This document shows, piece after piece, positions 1 to 7,022 of a DNA stretch of 11,739 nucleotides. The stretch lies in assembly GCA_039590215.1 (NCBI GenBank), contig JBDHFX010000057.1, forward strand, positions 1 through 11,739, read 5' to 3'. Both the position numbers and the translations under genes were made by a program. The DNA is from CAMYLR01 sp039590215. GTDB lineage: Bacteria > Gemmatimonadota > Gemmatimonadetes > JACCXV01 > JAHWKZ01. Numbering within the stretch: position 1 is the first letter of the stretch; each line of letters begins with the position of its first letter. A model generated the notes under the pieces. The model was given only the letters and a program-made list of their open reading frames with translations. It was not told where the DNA came from and searched no databases.

Positions 1-513
1 CAGGAGCTCCTCGAAATCAGCCACCGCGGCATCCTCAGCGACGTCTGGGGCTGGACATTTTCGAGGGATGCCGAGGAACGTGCAGTCGAGGCTCGCTAGC
101 TGCGTGGGGGTCGCGCTGTCGGGTTGCACGGCGGCTACCGGTGGACCTCCGTTGGCGCCGCGTTCGGTCCCCGATCGCGCCCACCACGTCGCGCTGACCG
201 ACAGAACGATCAAAGCCACCGCTGCCGCTGCCATCTGCGGCAACGTGAACGAGAGTAGGCGTCGGGCGCGGTGTGTTTCAACCGATACCACCATCGATCG
301 ATCCTCGAGCCGCTCTTCGATCCCACTCCACAGATCGTTCTCGGGCGGACAGTCTTCGAGCGACCTGGCGCGGACTACTATCCCTCGCAAATCGGCGAGC
401 ACCCTCTGACAATCGGCGCACGTTTCCAAATGGTGCTCAACCGATGTCCGCTCGGCGGTATCCAGGTCGCCATCTATATAGGCCGACAAGCGTTCTGTAG
501 GGTGCTCGCTCAT
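1..513 (-). CDS. Zinc-finger anti-sigma factor, membrane-anchored (partial, C-terminus beyond window)
   Basis: It should bind and silence the ECF sigma factor encoded just upstream, releasing it on an envelope signal. Read from the ATG at 513, 171 codons stay open to the window edge. The cytoplasmic N-terminus has the ZAS zinc motif H28-x3-C32-x2-C35. Residues about 87-112 form one hydrophobic membrane segment, followed by a Gly/Pro/Ala-rich periplasmic stretch. The last visible residues (AAVADFEELL) resemble the AAVADLE motif that opens the C-terminal helical part of similar anti-sigma proteins, so perhaps 50-70 residues lie outside the window. A good ribosome site (AGGAG, 7 bases before the ATG) overlaps the sigma stop codon, so the two are probably translated together. 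Cysteines at 144 and 153 lie on the periplasmic side. The family call is firm; the signal sensed is unknown. Confidence 0.9.
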   Translation of the reverse strand, partial: MSEHPTERLSAYIDGDLDTAERTSVEHHLETCADCQRVLADLRGIVVRARSLEDCPPENDLWSGIEERLEDRSMVVSVETHRARRLLSFTLPQMAAAAVALIVLSVSATWWARSGTERGANGGPPVAAVQPDSATPTQLASLDCTFLGIPRKCPAPDVAEDAAVADFEELL

Positions 514-520
514 TATCCGA

Positions 521-525
521 CTCCT
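521..525 (-). promoter_or_regulatory. Ribosome binding site of the anti-sigma gene
   Basis: AGGAG on the minus strand, 7 bases before the ATG at 513. Its first two bases are the last two of the TAG stop of the sigma gene, which supports coupled translation of the pair and fixes the anti-sigma start. Confidence 0.7.
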
Positions 526-1042
526 AGGCGGTTAACTGCTCGCGCAACAGCATGCGAGCGCGATGGAGCTGGGACTTTGATGTTCCAGCCGCGATGTCGA
601 GCATGTCGCCGATCTCCTCGTGCTTGTATCCCTCGATGTCATGGAGCACGAACACTTCTCGGGCTTTCCCGGGCAGTGTCTCGATCGCAGCCTCCATGTC
701 GACGCTGATCTCGGTCGACGCCGGCCGGGCCTGCAATCGTTCCACCACACTCTCAGCGGCGGCATATCTCTCGCGCTCACGGGACTTTGTCTTTCGATAT
801 CCAAGCATCACGTTTATCGCCACTCTATGTAACCAGGTTGAGAAGGCTGCGTCGCCGCGAAACGTGTCGAGCTTTCGCCAAGCGAGCACGAACACGTCCT
901 GTGTCAGCTCGTCGGCTTCCGCCGACCCGACCATGTGCCGCGCGAGACTGTGAACGCGCGGTACGTGTTCGTGGTACAGGCGCTCGAACGCTCTTGCGTC
1001 GCCCTCGGCGGCAAGCCGAACATCTGTCGTCGAGCCCGTCAC
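524..1042 (-). CDS. ECF-type RNA polymerase sigma factor (sigma-E/RpoE-like)
   Basis: An alternative sigma factor of about 172 residues that directs RNA polymerase to stress promoters. Region 2 covers about residues 18-88, with the core-binding and -10 recognition stretch (ADELTQDVFVLAWRK, then FSTWLHRVAINV). Region 4 covers about 112-168 and has a helix-turn-helix (HEEIGDMLDIAAGTSKSQLH). There is no sigma 1.1 or region 3, and no extra C-terminal domain, as expected for the ECF class. The start at 1042 gives a normal family N-terminus; a GTG one codon upstream is also possible. The ribosome site is weak (GAAGGA, about 16 bases upstream). The zinc-finger anti-sigma gene follows after 10 bases, so they form a unit. 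A likely self-controlled ECF promoter lies at about 1102-1133. Confidence 0.95.
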   Translation of the reverse strand: MTGSTTDVRLAAEGDARAFERLYHEHVPRVHSLARHMVGSAEADELTQDVFVLAWRKLDTFRGDAAFSTWLHRVAINVMLGYRKTKSRERERYAAAESVVERLQARPASTEISVDMEAAIETLPGKAREVFVLHDIEGYKHEEIGDMLDIAAGTSKSQLHRARMLLREQLTA

Positions 1043-1101
1043 TTCGGGCGGTGGTTCCTTCGCAAGTATGGTCTCTCCGCGGCCAATGATTCGTCATACA
1101 C

Positions 1102-1133
1102 CCAGTTGGAGGGGCCAGGGGGGCAAAAGGTTT
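1102..1133 (-). promoter_or_regulatory. Putative ECF-sigma promoter of the sigma/anti-sigma pair
   Basis: On the minus strand the -35-like element AAACCTTTT (1125-1133) is followed after a C-rich spacer by TCCAACTGG (1102-1110). This resembles the AAC-containing -35 and GTCTAA-like -10 of group 4 (ECF) sigma promoters, which often drive their own sigma gene. The sigma start lies about 60 bases downstream. Spacing was judged by eye and the -10 match is imperfect. Confidence 0.4.
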
Positions 1134-1147
1134 GAATCGAGAGGCTC

Positions 1148-1663
1148 TCAGACCCCTCCAAGGAGGGGCCGGTAGACGGCGAGGTCGGGGTCGCTGAAAA
1201 GGACGAAGCGGACCAGTCGCACCGAGCCGGGGTCCGCCAGCGACTCCCGAACCGCACCCACGGCCACCGAGGCGGCGTGGCTGATCGGGTACCCGTAGGC
1301 ACCGGTGGAGATCGAAGGGAAAGCGACCGAAGCCAGCTCGTGCTCGTTTGCCAAATCGAGAGCATGGACGTAGCAGCTCCTCAAGAGCTCGGGCTCACCG
1401 CGATCGCCGCCCCGCCAGCGGGGCCCGACCGCGTGGATGACGTAACGCACGGGCAGGTCATGGCCGCCGGTGATCCTCGCCTCGCCGGTCGGACACCCAC
1501 CAAGCTGGCGACACTCTTCCAGCAGCTGTGGCCCCGCCGCCCGGTGGATCGCACCGTCGACACCACCGCCACCGAGCAGGGATTGGTTGGCGGCGTTTAC
1601 GATGGCATCGACTTGCTGGTGGGTGATGTCACCCACCAGCGCCACGATGGCGGGCGCACTCAA
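1148..1663 (-). CDS. Macrodomain protein, O-acetyl-ADP-ribose deacetylase / ADP-ribosyl hydrolase (YmdB/MacroD type)
   Basis: Predicted cytoplasmic enzyme that binds ADP-ribose and removes acetyl-ADP-ribose or ADP-ribose from protein acidic residues. It is a single macrodomain filling about 171 residues. Visible are the GDIT strand (11-14), the NAANxxLLGGGGVDGAIH loop with N26 and D36 (the MacroD catalytic positions), the VGP segment (79-81), and the phosphate loop SISTGAYGYP (117-126). All key positions look intact. I start at the TTG at 1663, which overlaps the stop of the upstream SnoaL-like reading frame as TTGA, a typical coupled arrangement, and gives a standard N-terminus. A TTG at 1687 would add 8 residues. 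The gene lies between the broken SnoaL-like gene and the ECF sigma gene. Its cellular target is unknown. Confidence 0.93.
   Translation of the reverse strand: MSAPAIVALVGDITHQQVDAIVNAANQSLLGGGGVDGAIHRAAGPQLLEECRQLGGCPTGEARITGGHDLPVRYVIHAVGPRWRGGDRGEPELLRSCYVHALDLANEHELASVAFPSISTGAYGYPISHAASVAVGAVRESLADPGSVRLVRFVLFSDPDLAVYRPLLGGV
1153..1168 (-). terminator. Weak hairpin at the 3' end of the macrodomain gene
   Basis: CCCCTCC-AA-GGAGGGG is a perfect 7-base inverted repeat covering the last codons of the macrodomain gene. It has a very short loop and no T-run directly after it, so a Rho-independent terminator is doubtful; it may only be coding sequence or a stabilising 3' hairpin. Confidence 0.2.
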
Positions 1664-2179
1664 TTCGTCGCCGGCGCCTCGATCCAATCCGGCATCGGGT
1701 TCTCGTCGCGTACTTCATCCCAAGCGATCGACACCACGTACCACCGATCGCCATCGGTGACCAGTGTGATGGCCGAATCTGAGAAGCTTGCGACCGCTCT
1801 CGCGCTCGAAGAACGCATTTTCCATGAAATACGCGCCGCCGAACCTGACGTAATCCTCGTAAGTAAAGACCCGCGCCGGGTGGCTCCCATCGGGCCTGGG
1901 CACCATCGCCGACAGCACCGCACCCGGTGCGAACAGCGACCGGAACCGATCCCAATCCCGCTCTCCCGCCGGACCCGAGATCACGTCATAAAGGGCGGCG
2001 ATAATGGCGTCGATTGACTCGACATCGGTCGCATTGGCCGCGGGGTGGGCGGGGGTCTCCGTTTGAATCGCCGCATCGGCTTCGGCGTTCGCTTCGGCCT
2101 CGTCGTCCTGCGCATGCGCCGGGCCAGCGACCCCGACCGCGCCCAGCACGATGCCCGCTATGAGAAGCTGCTTCCACAT
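1660..2179 (-). pseudogene. Secreted SnoaL/NTF2-like (DUF4440-type) protein, broken by a frameshift
   Basis: The ATG at 2179 has a good ribosome site (AGGA, 7 bases upstream) and starts a protein with a signal peptide cleaved after AHA (about residue 23). An Ala/Glu-rich linker follows, then an NTF2-like fold opening (SIDAIIAALYDVISGPAGERDWDRFRSLFAPGA, residues about 54-86) up to YFMENAFFERE. This frame then reads nonsense and stops at 1715. The shifted frame supplies the expected family C-terminus (SAITLVTDGDRWYVVSIAWDE ... MPDWIEAP), stopping at 1660. The frame change lies between about 1772 and 1812. Relatives, as I recall them, carry an extra strand and loop there, so a deletion of 3n+2 bases, or a +1 base, explains it. 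No catalytic role can be assigned; such folds bind small molecules or act as isomerases. A sequencing error is the main alternative. Confidence 0.75.
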
Positions 2180-2274
2180 AGTTCTTTCCTCGTTGAGATC
2201 GTTACCGGTTACGAGCTATAGGAGTTGAGCCCGTGCAAGATAGAACGGTCCCCGGGCAGACCCAAACGTGAGGG

Positions 2275-4920
2275 CTAGAACGGAACCCAGTAGGTGAACT
2301 TGACGGCGAAGACGTTATCGCCGTCGGCGGTGAATGCGTCGAGCAGGTCGCCAGGCTTGACTAACGCCCCTCGAGTGTCATCCTCAGAGCGATTCTGTTG
2401 CCACACGACGAACAGCGTGCTTCCCGGGCTCCACTCCCACCGCAGGACCAGGTTGCTCCGGAACGACAGCACATCGAAGTCGGGGTTGTCGAACGAGAAC
2501 GATTCGCCTCCGACGCTGACTTCGTAGTTGCCGTCTTCGTCCCGCGTGATCGTACCATCATCCTCACCATAGACCAAAAGGTCCTTGGTCCGCGGGGCAG
2601 CCAACTCCCCGATCTCGAAGTACCGCCCGCTCGACGCGAACGGCTCAGCGTACAGCTCGAGGTTGAGGTCAGGTGTAAACGAATAGTTCGCGCGTAGTGC
2701 GGCCGCGATCTCGCTGCGATCGATGAAACCAAACACGTAGCGGCTGCCAAACGTCGCCTCCGGACCGTCCTCGAAAGAGTCGATGAACTGTCGCGAGTCT
2801 CGACGTCGCACGTACCGCGGCTCGGCGGAGATCACCAACCGATCCGAGGGCTGGAATCGAAACTCGGGGTCGACCCGGTATTCCCAGCCCCCGATCTCGT
2901 TGCGGCTGGCAAAGTAGCGGAACCCCCAGCGATTGGGACTGTTGAAGTTGCTGAACAGATTTCCCGTGACCCAGAAGCCGCTCGGGTCCTCCATGAGCGG
3001 GCCACCGCGTGTCTGGGTGTCGTTCTGGGATCGGAAAAAGCGTCCCACTTCGAAGAAACTGCGCATGAAGTTGAGCAATGTGACTTCCGTGAAGACGCCT
3101 ACGTTCTGATTCCTGTGGACGCCATCGAAGTTCCACCCCTGGTTCGTAAAGACCCCGAGCGTCCAGTTCCGGAAACGGTCGCCGGGGTCGGTCTCGGTGT
3201 ACCGGATGTTGCCCCACGCGTTGGCCTCATCGGCGTGGCCAAGACGGCCGACGTCGTTGATCTCGAACCCTGGGGTTTCCATCCACGCGCCGTGGTCCCA
3301 GCGCCAGTTTCCTATCCGTTTACCACCCCGTAGAGCAGCCGTCCAACCGGACAGCGATTCGCGTGTGGGATCGACCTCCACGTGATCTTGATCGGGTCGT
3401 TGATAGTAGTGAACGCTACTCTCCTGCAACTCGAGGATCGCTCCTGGCGAGCCAGTCACGTGACTGAATCCAGCATGGCCCAGGATCTCGTACCAGCCAT
3501 CGGTGAACCGCTTGTTCCAGTCGACTCCGCCGCTGATCGCCCGGTCGGGTAAGAGCTCAGCCAACTCGGTGCCCGACTTGAGGCTCCGGTTCACACCGGT
3601 GAGTGTGATACCGAACGTGGAGGCGTTCTCGCCTATCTGCTGCTGCAGCCGAAGCACTCCGTACGTCGTCGTAGGCTCGACATCGACTTCCCCGATCTCG
3701 TCGATCCCGGTATCAAAGAACTGCGCTTTCTCGTCATCGGTCACCGCCGCCAGGGCACCGATCGTTAGGCCTGACTCCAACTGACCGGTCACCTTGGCGG
3801 CGCCCATGATCGTGGTCGTGCTGGGCGTGTCGACAAAATCGTGATCCAGCTCGTTGTGCGGCGGCGCTCCGATCCGGCGCGAGTAGTAGTAGTCGGGCCC
3901 AACGCCATCGAAGTTCTGCTGCCCGGCGGTAAAGAACGGTCGGCGCTCGTCGAAGAACGTCTGGAACGCAGAGAGGTTGACCTCCGCCGGATCAGCCTCG
4001 ACTTGTCCGAAGTCAGGATTGATCGCAGCGTCGAGGGTGAGGTTCGGTCCCAACCCCATCCGGAAGTCGAGACCCAGTCGCCCGTCCCCATCAGTGGTTT
4101 CACCGAACGGGTCGTCGGCTTCGATAAGATCCTCCGATGTCATCGTGGCGGCGCCGGCTACATACGGAATCAACTCGATACGCTTGTTTGACGGCAGGTT
4201 GTTGAGACCTACCAGATCGCCAAACCGCGACGCCCAACCGGTCTCGTCGCGGGGCACGATGATCCAGAACGAATCCTCATTGATCGCCGGCACATACCGA
4301 TTGATGTTCACCCCCCACACCAGTTCCTTGCTGCGGCTAAAACGAAGCTGCGAGAACGGGATTCGCATCTCGGCGATCCAGCCACTGTCGGTCACATGTG
4401 CGCGGGCGGTCCAAACCGGATCGAACGTGAAATCGCGCTGGAACTCGTGATCTACGGGATGGAAGTAGTCGACCCGCACACCGGCCGCGGTGACCGCAAA
4501 GCTGTAGGCGGTCCGTCGATCGAGAAACGTGTCGAGCGAGACGATCAGCCGCTCAGCTTGTCCGGGATCGTCCCGACGCGTCATCAAGTTGCCGATCGTG
4601 GCCGGATCATCGCTGTGCATGCGAGCCCCGATATAGAGCGCTTGATCGTCGTACAGAAAAGCGATCTCCGTGTCGAGACTCGCCGGCTCTCCCTGATCAG
4701 GCTCCTTCTGGACGAACTTGGTGACCCACTGGGCGGTCTCCCACACGGACTCGTCTAGATGGCCATCGATCGACGGCGACCCGCCCGATACACGGGCGAC
4801 TTCGATACGCTTGCGTTGGGTACGATCCCGCGGGAGGTCTTCGGCCCCACCCGGGGTGCTCTGAGCGAGTGCGACCGACGGCCACAACATCAGAATGGCG
4901 ATCGTTACACGCAAAATCAT
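2275..4920 (-). CDS. DUF5916 outer-membrane beta-barrel protein with N-terminal CBM9-like domain
   Basis: An 881-residue exported protein. A signal peptide (MILRVTIAILMLWPSVALAQ) is followed by a carbohydrate-binding-family-9-like (DOMON-type) beta-sandwich at about residues 38-240, with motifs such as SIDGHLDESVWETAQW and IPFSQLRF. The rest (about 245-881) matches DUF5916, including the FFTAGQQNF ... YYSRRIG segment. It is rich in alternating beta strands and ends in an aromatic Phe (YWVPF), the usual outer-membrane insertion signal. Size and layout fit the family, which is common in Gemmatimonadota, Acidobacteriota and Bacteroidota. Its substrate is unknown; uptake or binding of glycans is a guess from the CBM9-like domain. 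It begins 19 bases after the BlaI-type repressor gene and probably shares its transcript. The ribosome site is weak (GGAC, about 12 bases upstream). Confidence 0.9.
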   Translation of the reverse strand: MILRVTIAILMLWPSVALAQSTPGGAEDLPRDRTQRKRIEVARVSGGSPSIDGHLDESVWETAQWVTKFVQKEPDQGEPASLDTEIAFLYDDQALYIGARMHSDDPATIGNLMTRRDDPGQAERLIVSLDTFLDRRTAYSFAVTAAGVRVDYFHPVDHEFQRDFTFDPVWTARAHVTDSGWIAEMRIPFSQLRFSRSKELVWGVNINRYVPAINEDSFWIIVPRDETGWASRFGDLVGLNNLPSNKRIELIPYVAGAATMTSEDLIEADDPFGETTDGDGRLGLDFRMGLGPNLTLDAAINPDFGQVEADPAEVNLSAFQTFFDERRPFFTAGQQNFDGVGPDYYYSRRIGAPPHNELDHDFVDTPSTTTIMGAAKVTGQLESGLTIGALAAVTDDEKAQFFDTGIDEIGEVDVEPTTTYGVLRLQQQIGENASTFGITLTGVNRSLKSGTELAELLPDRAISGGVDWNKRFTDGWYEILGHAGFSHVTGSPGAILELQESSVHYYQRPDQDHVEVDPTRESLSGWTAALRGGKRIGNWRWDHGAWMETPGFEINDVGRLGHADEANAWGNIRYTETDPGDRFRNWTLGVFTNQGWNFDGVHRNQNVGVFTEVTLLNFMRSFFEVGRFFRSQNDTQTRGGPLMEDPSGFWVTGNLFSNFNSPNRWGFRYFASRNEIGGWEYRVDPEFRFQPSDRLVISAEPRYVRRRDSRQFIDSFEDGPEATFGSRYVFGFIDRSEIAAALRANYSFTPDLNLELYAEPFASSGRYFEIGELAAPRTKDLLVYGEDDGTITRDEDGNYEVSVGGESFSFDNPDFDVLSFRSNLVLRWEWSPGSTLFVVWQQNRSEDDTRGALVKPGDLLDAFTADGDNVFAVKFTYWVPF

Positions 4921-4939
4921 CAGTACAACACGTCCAACG

Positions 4940-5329
4940 CTAACGACCCTCCTGCCTAGCTTGCTCGATCATGTATGCCAGCCGATCCAGCTCCTCTTTC
5001 GAGAGCTTAGATGGCCTGTGATCGAGAAGGGTTGCAACGGCGTCCTCGAGCGAGTTATCAAAAAACGTCCTCAGGAGCCTGCTGATCGCCGACCGGCGGG
5101 CGGCTTCCACCGGTACCGTTGCTTGGTACACATAACGTGGCCCGTCCTTGCGGTGTTCAACGTGGCCTTTGTCCTCCAACACGCGCAGCATCGCTCGGAC
5201 CGCGCTGTAGCCGGGCGCCTTGGGCAATCTCGCCCGAACGTCAGCCGCCGTCGCAGAGCCGAGCTGATAGACGATATCCATGATCTGGCGCTCACGACGG
5301 CTGAGTTCACCGTGGAGGGTCTCGATCAT
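4940..5329 (-). CDS. BlaI/MecI/CopY-family transcriptional repressor
   Basis: A 129-residue winged-helix repressor. The family N-terminus LSRRERQIMDIVYQLG leads into the DNA-recognition helix region (TAADVRARLP ... YSAVRAMLRVLEDKGHV) and the wing (HRKDGPRYVYQATV), through about residue 72. The C-terminal helices (about 80-129, TFFDNSLEDAVATLL) form the dimer arm. I chose the ATG at 5329 because it follows a good ribosome site and starts just before the conserved domain; the upstream TTG at 5395 would translate the promoter. Classic relatives are switched off by a BlaR1/M56 sensor protease, and none is seen nearby. The next gene on the transcript is the DUF5916 barrel, so that gene and the divergent glycosyltransferase gene are the likely targets. 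Beta-lactam resistance is not indicated. Confidence 0.93.
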   Translation of the reverse strand: MIETLHGELSRRERQIMDIVYQLGSATAADVRARLPKAPGYSAVRAMLRVLEDKGHVEHRKDGPRYVYQATVPVEAARRSAISRLLRTFFDNSLEDAVATLLDHRPSKLSKEELDRLAYMIEQARQEGR

Positions 5330-5337
5330 CACTGGGA

Positions 5338-5342
5338 CTCCC
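5338..5342 (-). promoter_or_regulatory. Ribosome binding site of the BlaI-type gene
   Basis: GGGAG on the minus strand, 8 bases before the ATG at 5329. It decides the start against longer in-frame options. Confidence 0.65.
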
Positions 5343-5378
5343 GAAATCAGGCCGGCGGGTAAACGATCAAACGACAGA

Positions 5379-5394
5379 TGCTGGTTTTCTAGCA
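5379..5394 (-). promoter_or_regulatory. Candidate operator (imperfect dyad) over the -10 of the blaI promoter
   Basis: TGCTGGTTTTCTAGCA has arms TGCTnG and CnAGCA around a T-rich centre and sits exactly on the -10 hexamer. A repressor bound here would block transcription, which suits self-control by the BlaI-type protein. It does not match the known TACA/TGTA-type BlaI site, so this is a guess from position and symmetry. Confidence 0.3.
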
Positions 5395-5414
5395 CGCCCC
5401 CTCTCGGTTGTCAA
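5386..5414 (-). promoter_or_regulatory. Sigma70-type promoter for blaI-DUF5916
   Basis: On the minus strand a perfect TTGACA (5409-5414) is followed by a 17-base spacer and TAGAAA (5386-5391). Transcription would start near 5379 and give a leader of about 50 bases before the ATG at 5329. It is the clearest housekeeping-type promoter in the window and lies in the short region between the divergent repressor and glycosyltransferase genes. Confidence 0.7.
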
Positions 5415-5434
5415 GCATTACCTTTTGCGCACTC

Positions 5435-6187
5435 ATGATCTACTTTTTGATCCCGGCCTACGAAGAGGAGCAGACGATCGGTCTCCTCCTCTACAAACTC
5501 CGTTCCGTCATGCAGACTGTTCGTCGCGATTACCTGGCGATCGTTCTCGACGATGGCTCGCGGGACGCCACTGCCAAGGTCGCGGAACGATATCGAAAGT
5601 TCCTGCCGGTAAGAGTTCTGAAGCACGCCAACAATAACGGGTTTGGACCCGCGCTTGACCGGTTGGTTCGAGAAGCATGCCGACTGTCCCGTTACCCGCA
5701 ACGCGACATCGCGATCACCATCGAGGGCGATTTTTCGTGGTCACCGGATCCGGTGCCGGACATGGTTCGACAGATTGAAGCCGGTGCTGATATCGTGATC
5801 GGCGCACGTGAGAGAACCGATCGACCGTCTGAGGCGATGCCGTTCTCTCGTCGTGCTGGGGCGCGAGTCGTGTCTACGATTCTCAAGGCGGTCATGCCGC
5901 TCGAAGGAGTCACCGACTACACGTCGACGTTCCGAGCCTATCGGATTAGCACACTCAAGCAAGCGATCGCTGTGAACCAGGAGAATCTCATCACGTACGG
6001 CGACAACGCTGCCAACGTAGAGATTCTCCTGCGCCTGGGGCGACTACACCCATCGATCGCGGAGGTGCCAGCGCAAAGCCGCTGCGACATTCGCACTCGT
6101 GAATCACGGCACGAATGGCCCGGCGCGGTCAAGAGCCAGCTCAGCCTCACCGGCCGGGTAGGCCGCGCTCCCGCAGCCCAGGCCTGA
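5435..6187 (+). CDS. Family 2 glycosyltransferase (soluble, dolichyl-phosphate-sugar-synthase-like)
   Basis: A GT-A fold enzyme that moves a sugar from a nucleotide donor, about 250 residues from the ATG at 5435. The N-terminus MIYFLIPAYEEEQTIGLLL is the usual GT2 first strand and helix. The nucleotide-binding motif LDDGS is at 38-42, and the metal-binding position appears as E97-G98-D99 (ITIEGDFSWSPDP) rather than a clean DxD. GADIVIGAR (123-131) follows. There is no membrane segment in the C-terminal part, so it probably works at the inner face of the membrane on a lipid carrier or other acceptor. No Shine-Dalgarno site is visible; a TTG at 5408 would add 9 residues but lies in the divergent promoter. 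It heads the plus-strand run with the DUF3108 gene 46 bases later. The acceptor and sugar cannot be told. Confidence 0.9.
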   Translation: MIYFLIPAYEEEQTIGLLLYKLRSVMQTVRRDYLAIVLDDGSRDATAKVAERYRKFLPVRVLKHANNNGFGPALDRLVREACRLSRYPQRDIAITIEGDFSWSPDPVPDMVRQIEAGADIVIGARERTDRPSEAMPFSRRAGARVVSTILKAVMPLEGVTDYTSTFRAYRISTLKQAIAVNQENLITYGDNAANVEILLRLGRLHPSIAEVPAQSRCDIRTRESRHEWPGAVKSQLSLTGRVGRAPAAQA

Positions 6188-6219
6188 CCCGCCAGGGAAC
6201 AAACCGGGTCGCTCCCCCG

Positions 6220-6225
6220 TATAAC
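6220..6225 (+). promoter_or_regulatory. Possible -10 element before the DUF3108 gene
   Basis: TATAAC lies 8 bases before the ATG at 6234, with only a poor -35 (GAACAA region). If real, the mRNA would start at or next to the ATG, giving a leaderless message, which would fit the missing ribosome site. Confidence 0.25.
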
Positions 6226-6233
6226 CGGTGCCT

Positions 6234-7013
6234 ATGAAACGATTCTGTAGCAATCTCGTCATGCTCGCGCTGACGCTCGGCTCACCCGCCGCTCATGCGC
6301 AGACCAACGAAGCCGACACCGCGACCGCACTGGCATTCAACCCGGGCGAGGAGCTCACGTACTCGGTCTCGTACGGGGTTGTACCCGCCGGCTCGTGGTG
6401 GCTCCGCGTTGAGGAGTTCGGCGAGTTCGAAGGGCGCCCCGCGTACCACTTCGCGTCCAAGGTCGAAAGCAATGAGGGCGTGTCCGTCATCTACCAGATT
6501 GAGTCGTCCGAGGAAGCTTGGTTCGACGCCACCGAGCTCTACTCTCTGAAATACACTCGTCAATCGATCGAGAATAACAAGCCTCGTGATCGCGATTACC
6601 GATTCGACCAGGAGCAGCAACTTCGGATCACGGCAGAGGGAGACACCAAACCGGCGAGTCCGCGAGCGGTCGATCAACTGTCGATCATGTACTTCATTCG
6701 ACTACTGCCGTTTGAACCCGGTGCCAAATTCACGCTTCGGAATCTGGCTGACCCAGAGGACAACCCACTGCGGATCCAGGTTCTCAAGAAGGAAAGGGTC
6801 AAGGTGCCCGCAGGCACGTTCGAGACTTACCTCTTGAAGCTCGATTTCAAGGCTAACCACGGCGTGTTCAAGAAGGGCGGCGAGAATCTGATCTGGGTCA
6901 CCGCTGACGATCGACACGTGCCGGTCAAAGTGTCGAGCAAGATCGGCCTCGGGAAGTTTCGCGCCGAGCTGATCGACTTTTCGGCCGGAGAAACGATCGC
7001 TTCGATCGATTGA
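6234..7013 (+). CDS. DUF3108 domain-containing exported protein
   Basis: A 259-residue exported protein of unknown function. The signal peptide is MKRFCSNLVMLALTLGSPAAHAQ, cleaved after AHA. The DUF3108 domain fills the rest: the opening FNPGEELTYSVSYGVVPAGS, the central EAWFDATELYSLKYTRQ, and the late KVPAGTFETYLLKLDF and LIWVTADDRHVPVKVSSKIGLG strands. The domain is thought to be a beta-rich periplasmic fold; no catalytic residues are known to me. I use the ATG at 6234; a GTG two codons earlier (6228) is the alternative. No Shine-Dalgarno site is visible. It sits between the glycosyltransferase and PBP4 genes on the same strand, so a role in envelope assembly is inferred from context only. 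Confidence 0.9.
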   Translation: MKRFCSNLVMLALTLGSPAAHAQTNEADTATALAFNPGEELTYSVSYGVVPAGSWWLRVEEFGEFEGRPAYHFASKVESNEGVSVIYQIESSEEAWFDATELYSLKYTRQSIENNKPRDRDYRFDQEQQLRITAEGDTKPASPRAVDQLSIMYFIRLLPFEPGAKFTLRNLADPEDNPLRIQVLKKERVKVPAGTFETYLLKLDFKANHGVFKKGGENLIWVTADDRHVPVKVSSKIGLGKFRAELIDFSAGETIASID

Positions 7014-7022
7014 ACCGACCGC

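Noticed and set aside
1277..2017. Plus-strand open frame of 246 codons
   Set aside because: It is antisense to the macrodomain and SnoaL-like genes and shows no recognisable domain; open antisense frames are common in GC-rich DNA.
2195..2215. GTTACCGGTTAC before the SnoaL-like gene as an operator palindrome
   Set aside because: Only the central ACCGGT is symmetric; the rest is a short direct repeat (GTTAC twice), too small to call.
2669..3217. Minus-strand open frame of 182 codons in another frame of the DUF5916 gene
   Set aside because: It lies wholly inside the DUF5916 coding region and its translation is low-complexity and Arg/Pro-rich without motifs.
4940..5329. BlaI as a sign of beta-lactam resistance
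   Set aside because: No beta-lactamase or BlaR1 gene is present; PBP4 in another operon is a housekeeping enzyme.
5330..5395. Longer BlaI start (TTG at 5395)
   Set aside because: It would translate the promoter -10 and the leader; the ATG at 5329 has a ribosome site and the family N-terminus.
5408..5434. TTG start adding 9 residues to the glycosyltransferase
   Set aside because: It overlaps the -35 of the divergent promoter, and the GT2 fold begins right at the ATG at 5435.
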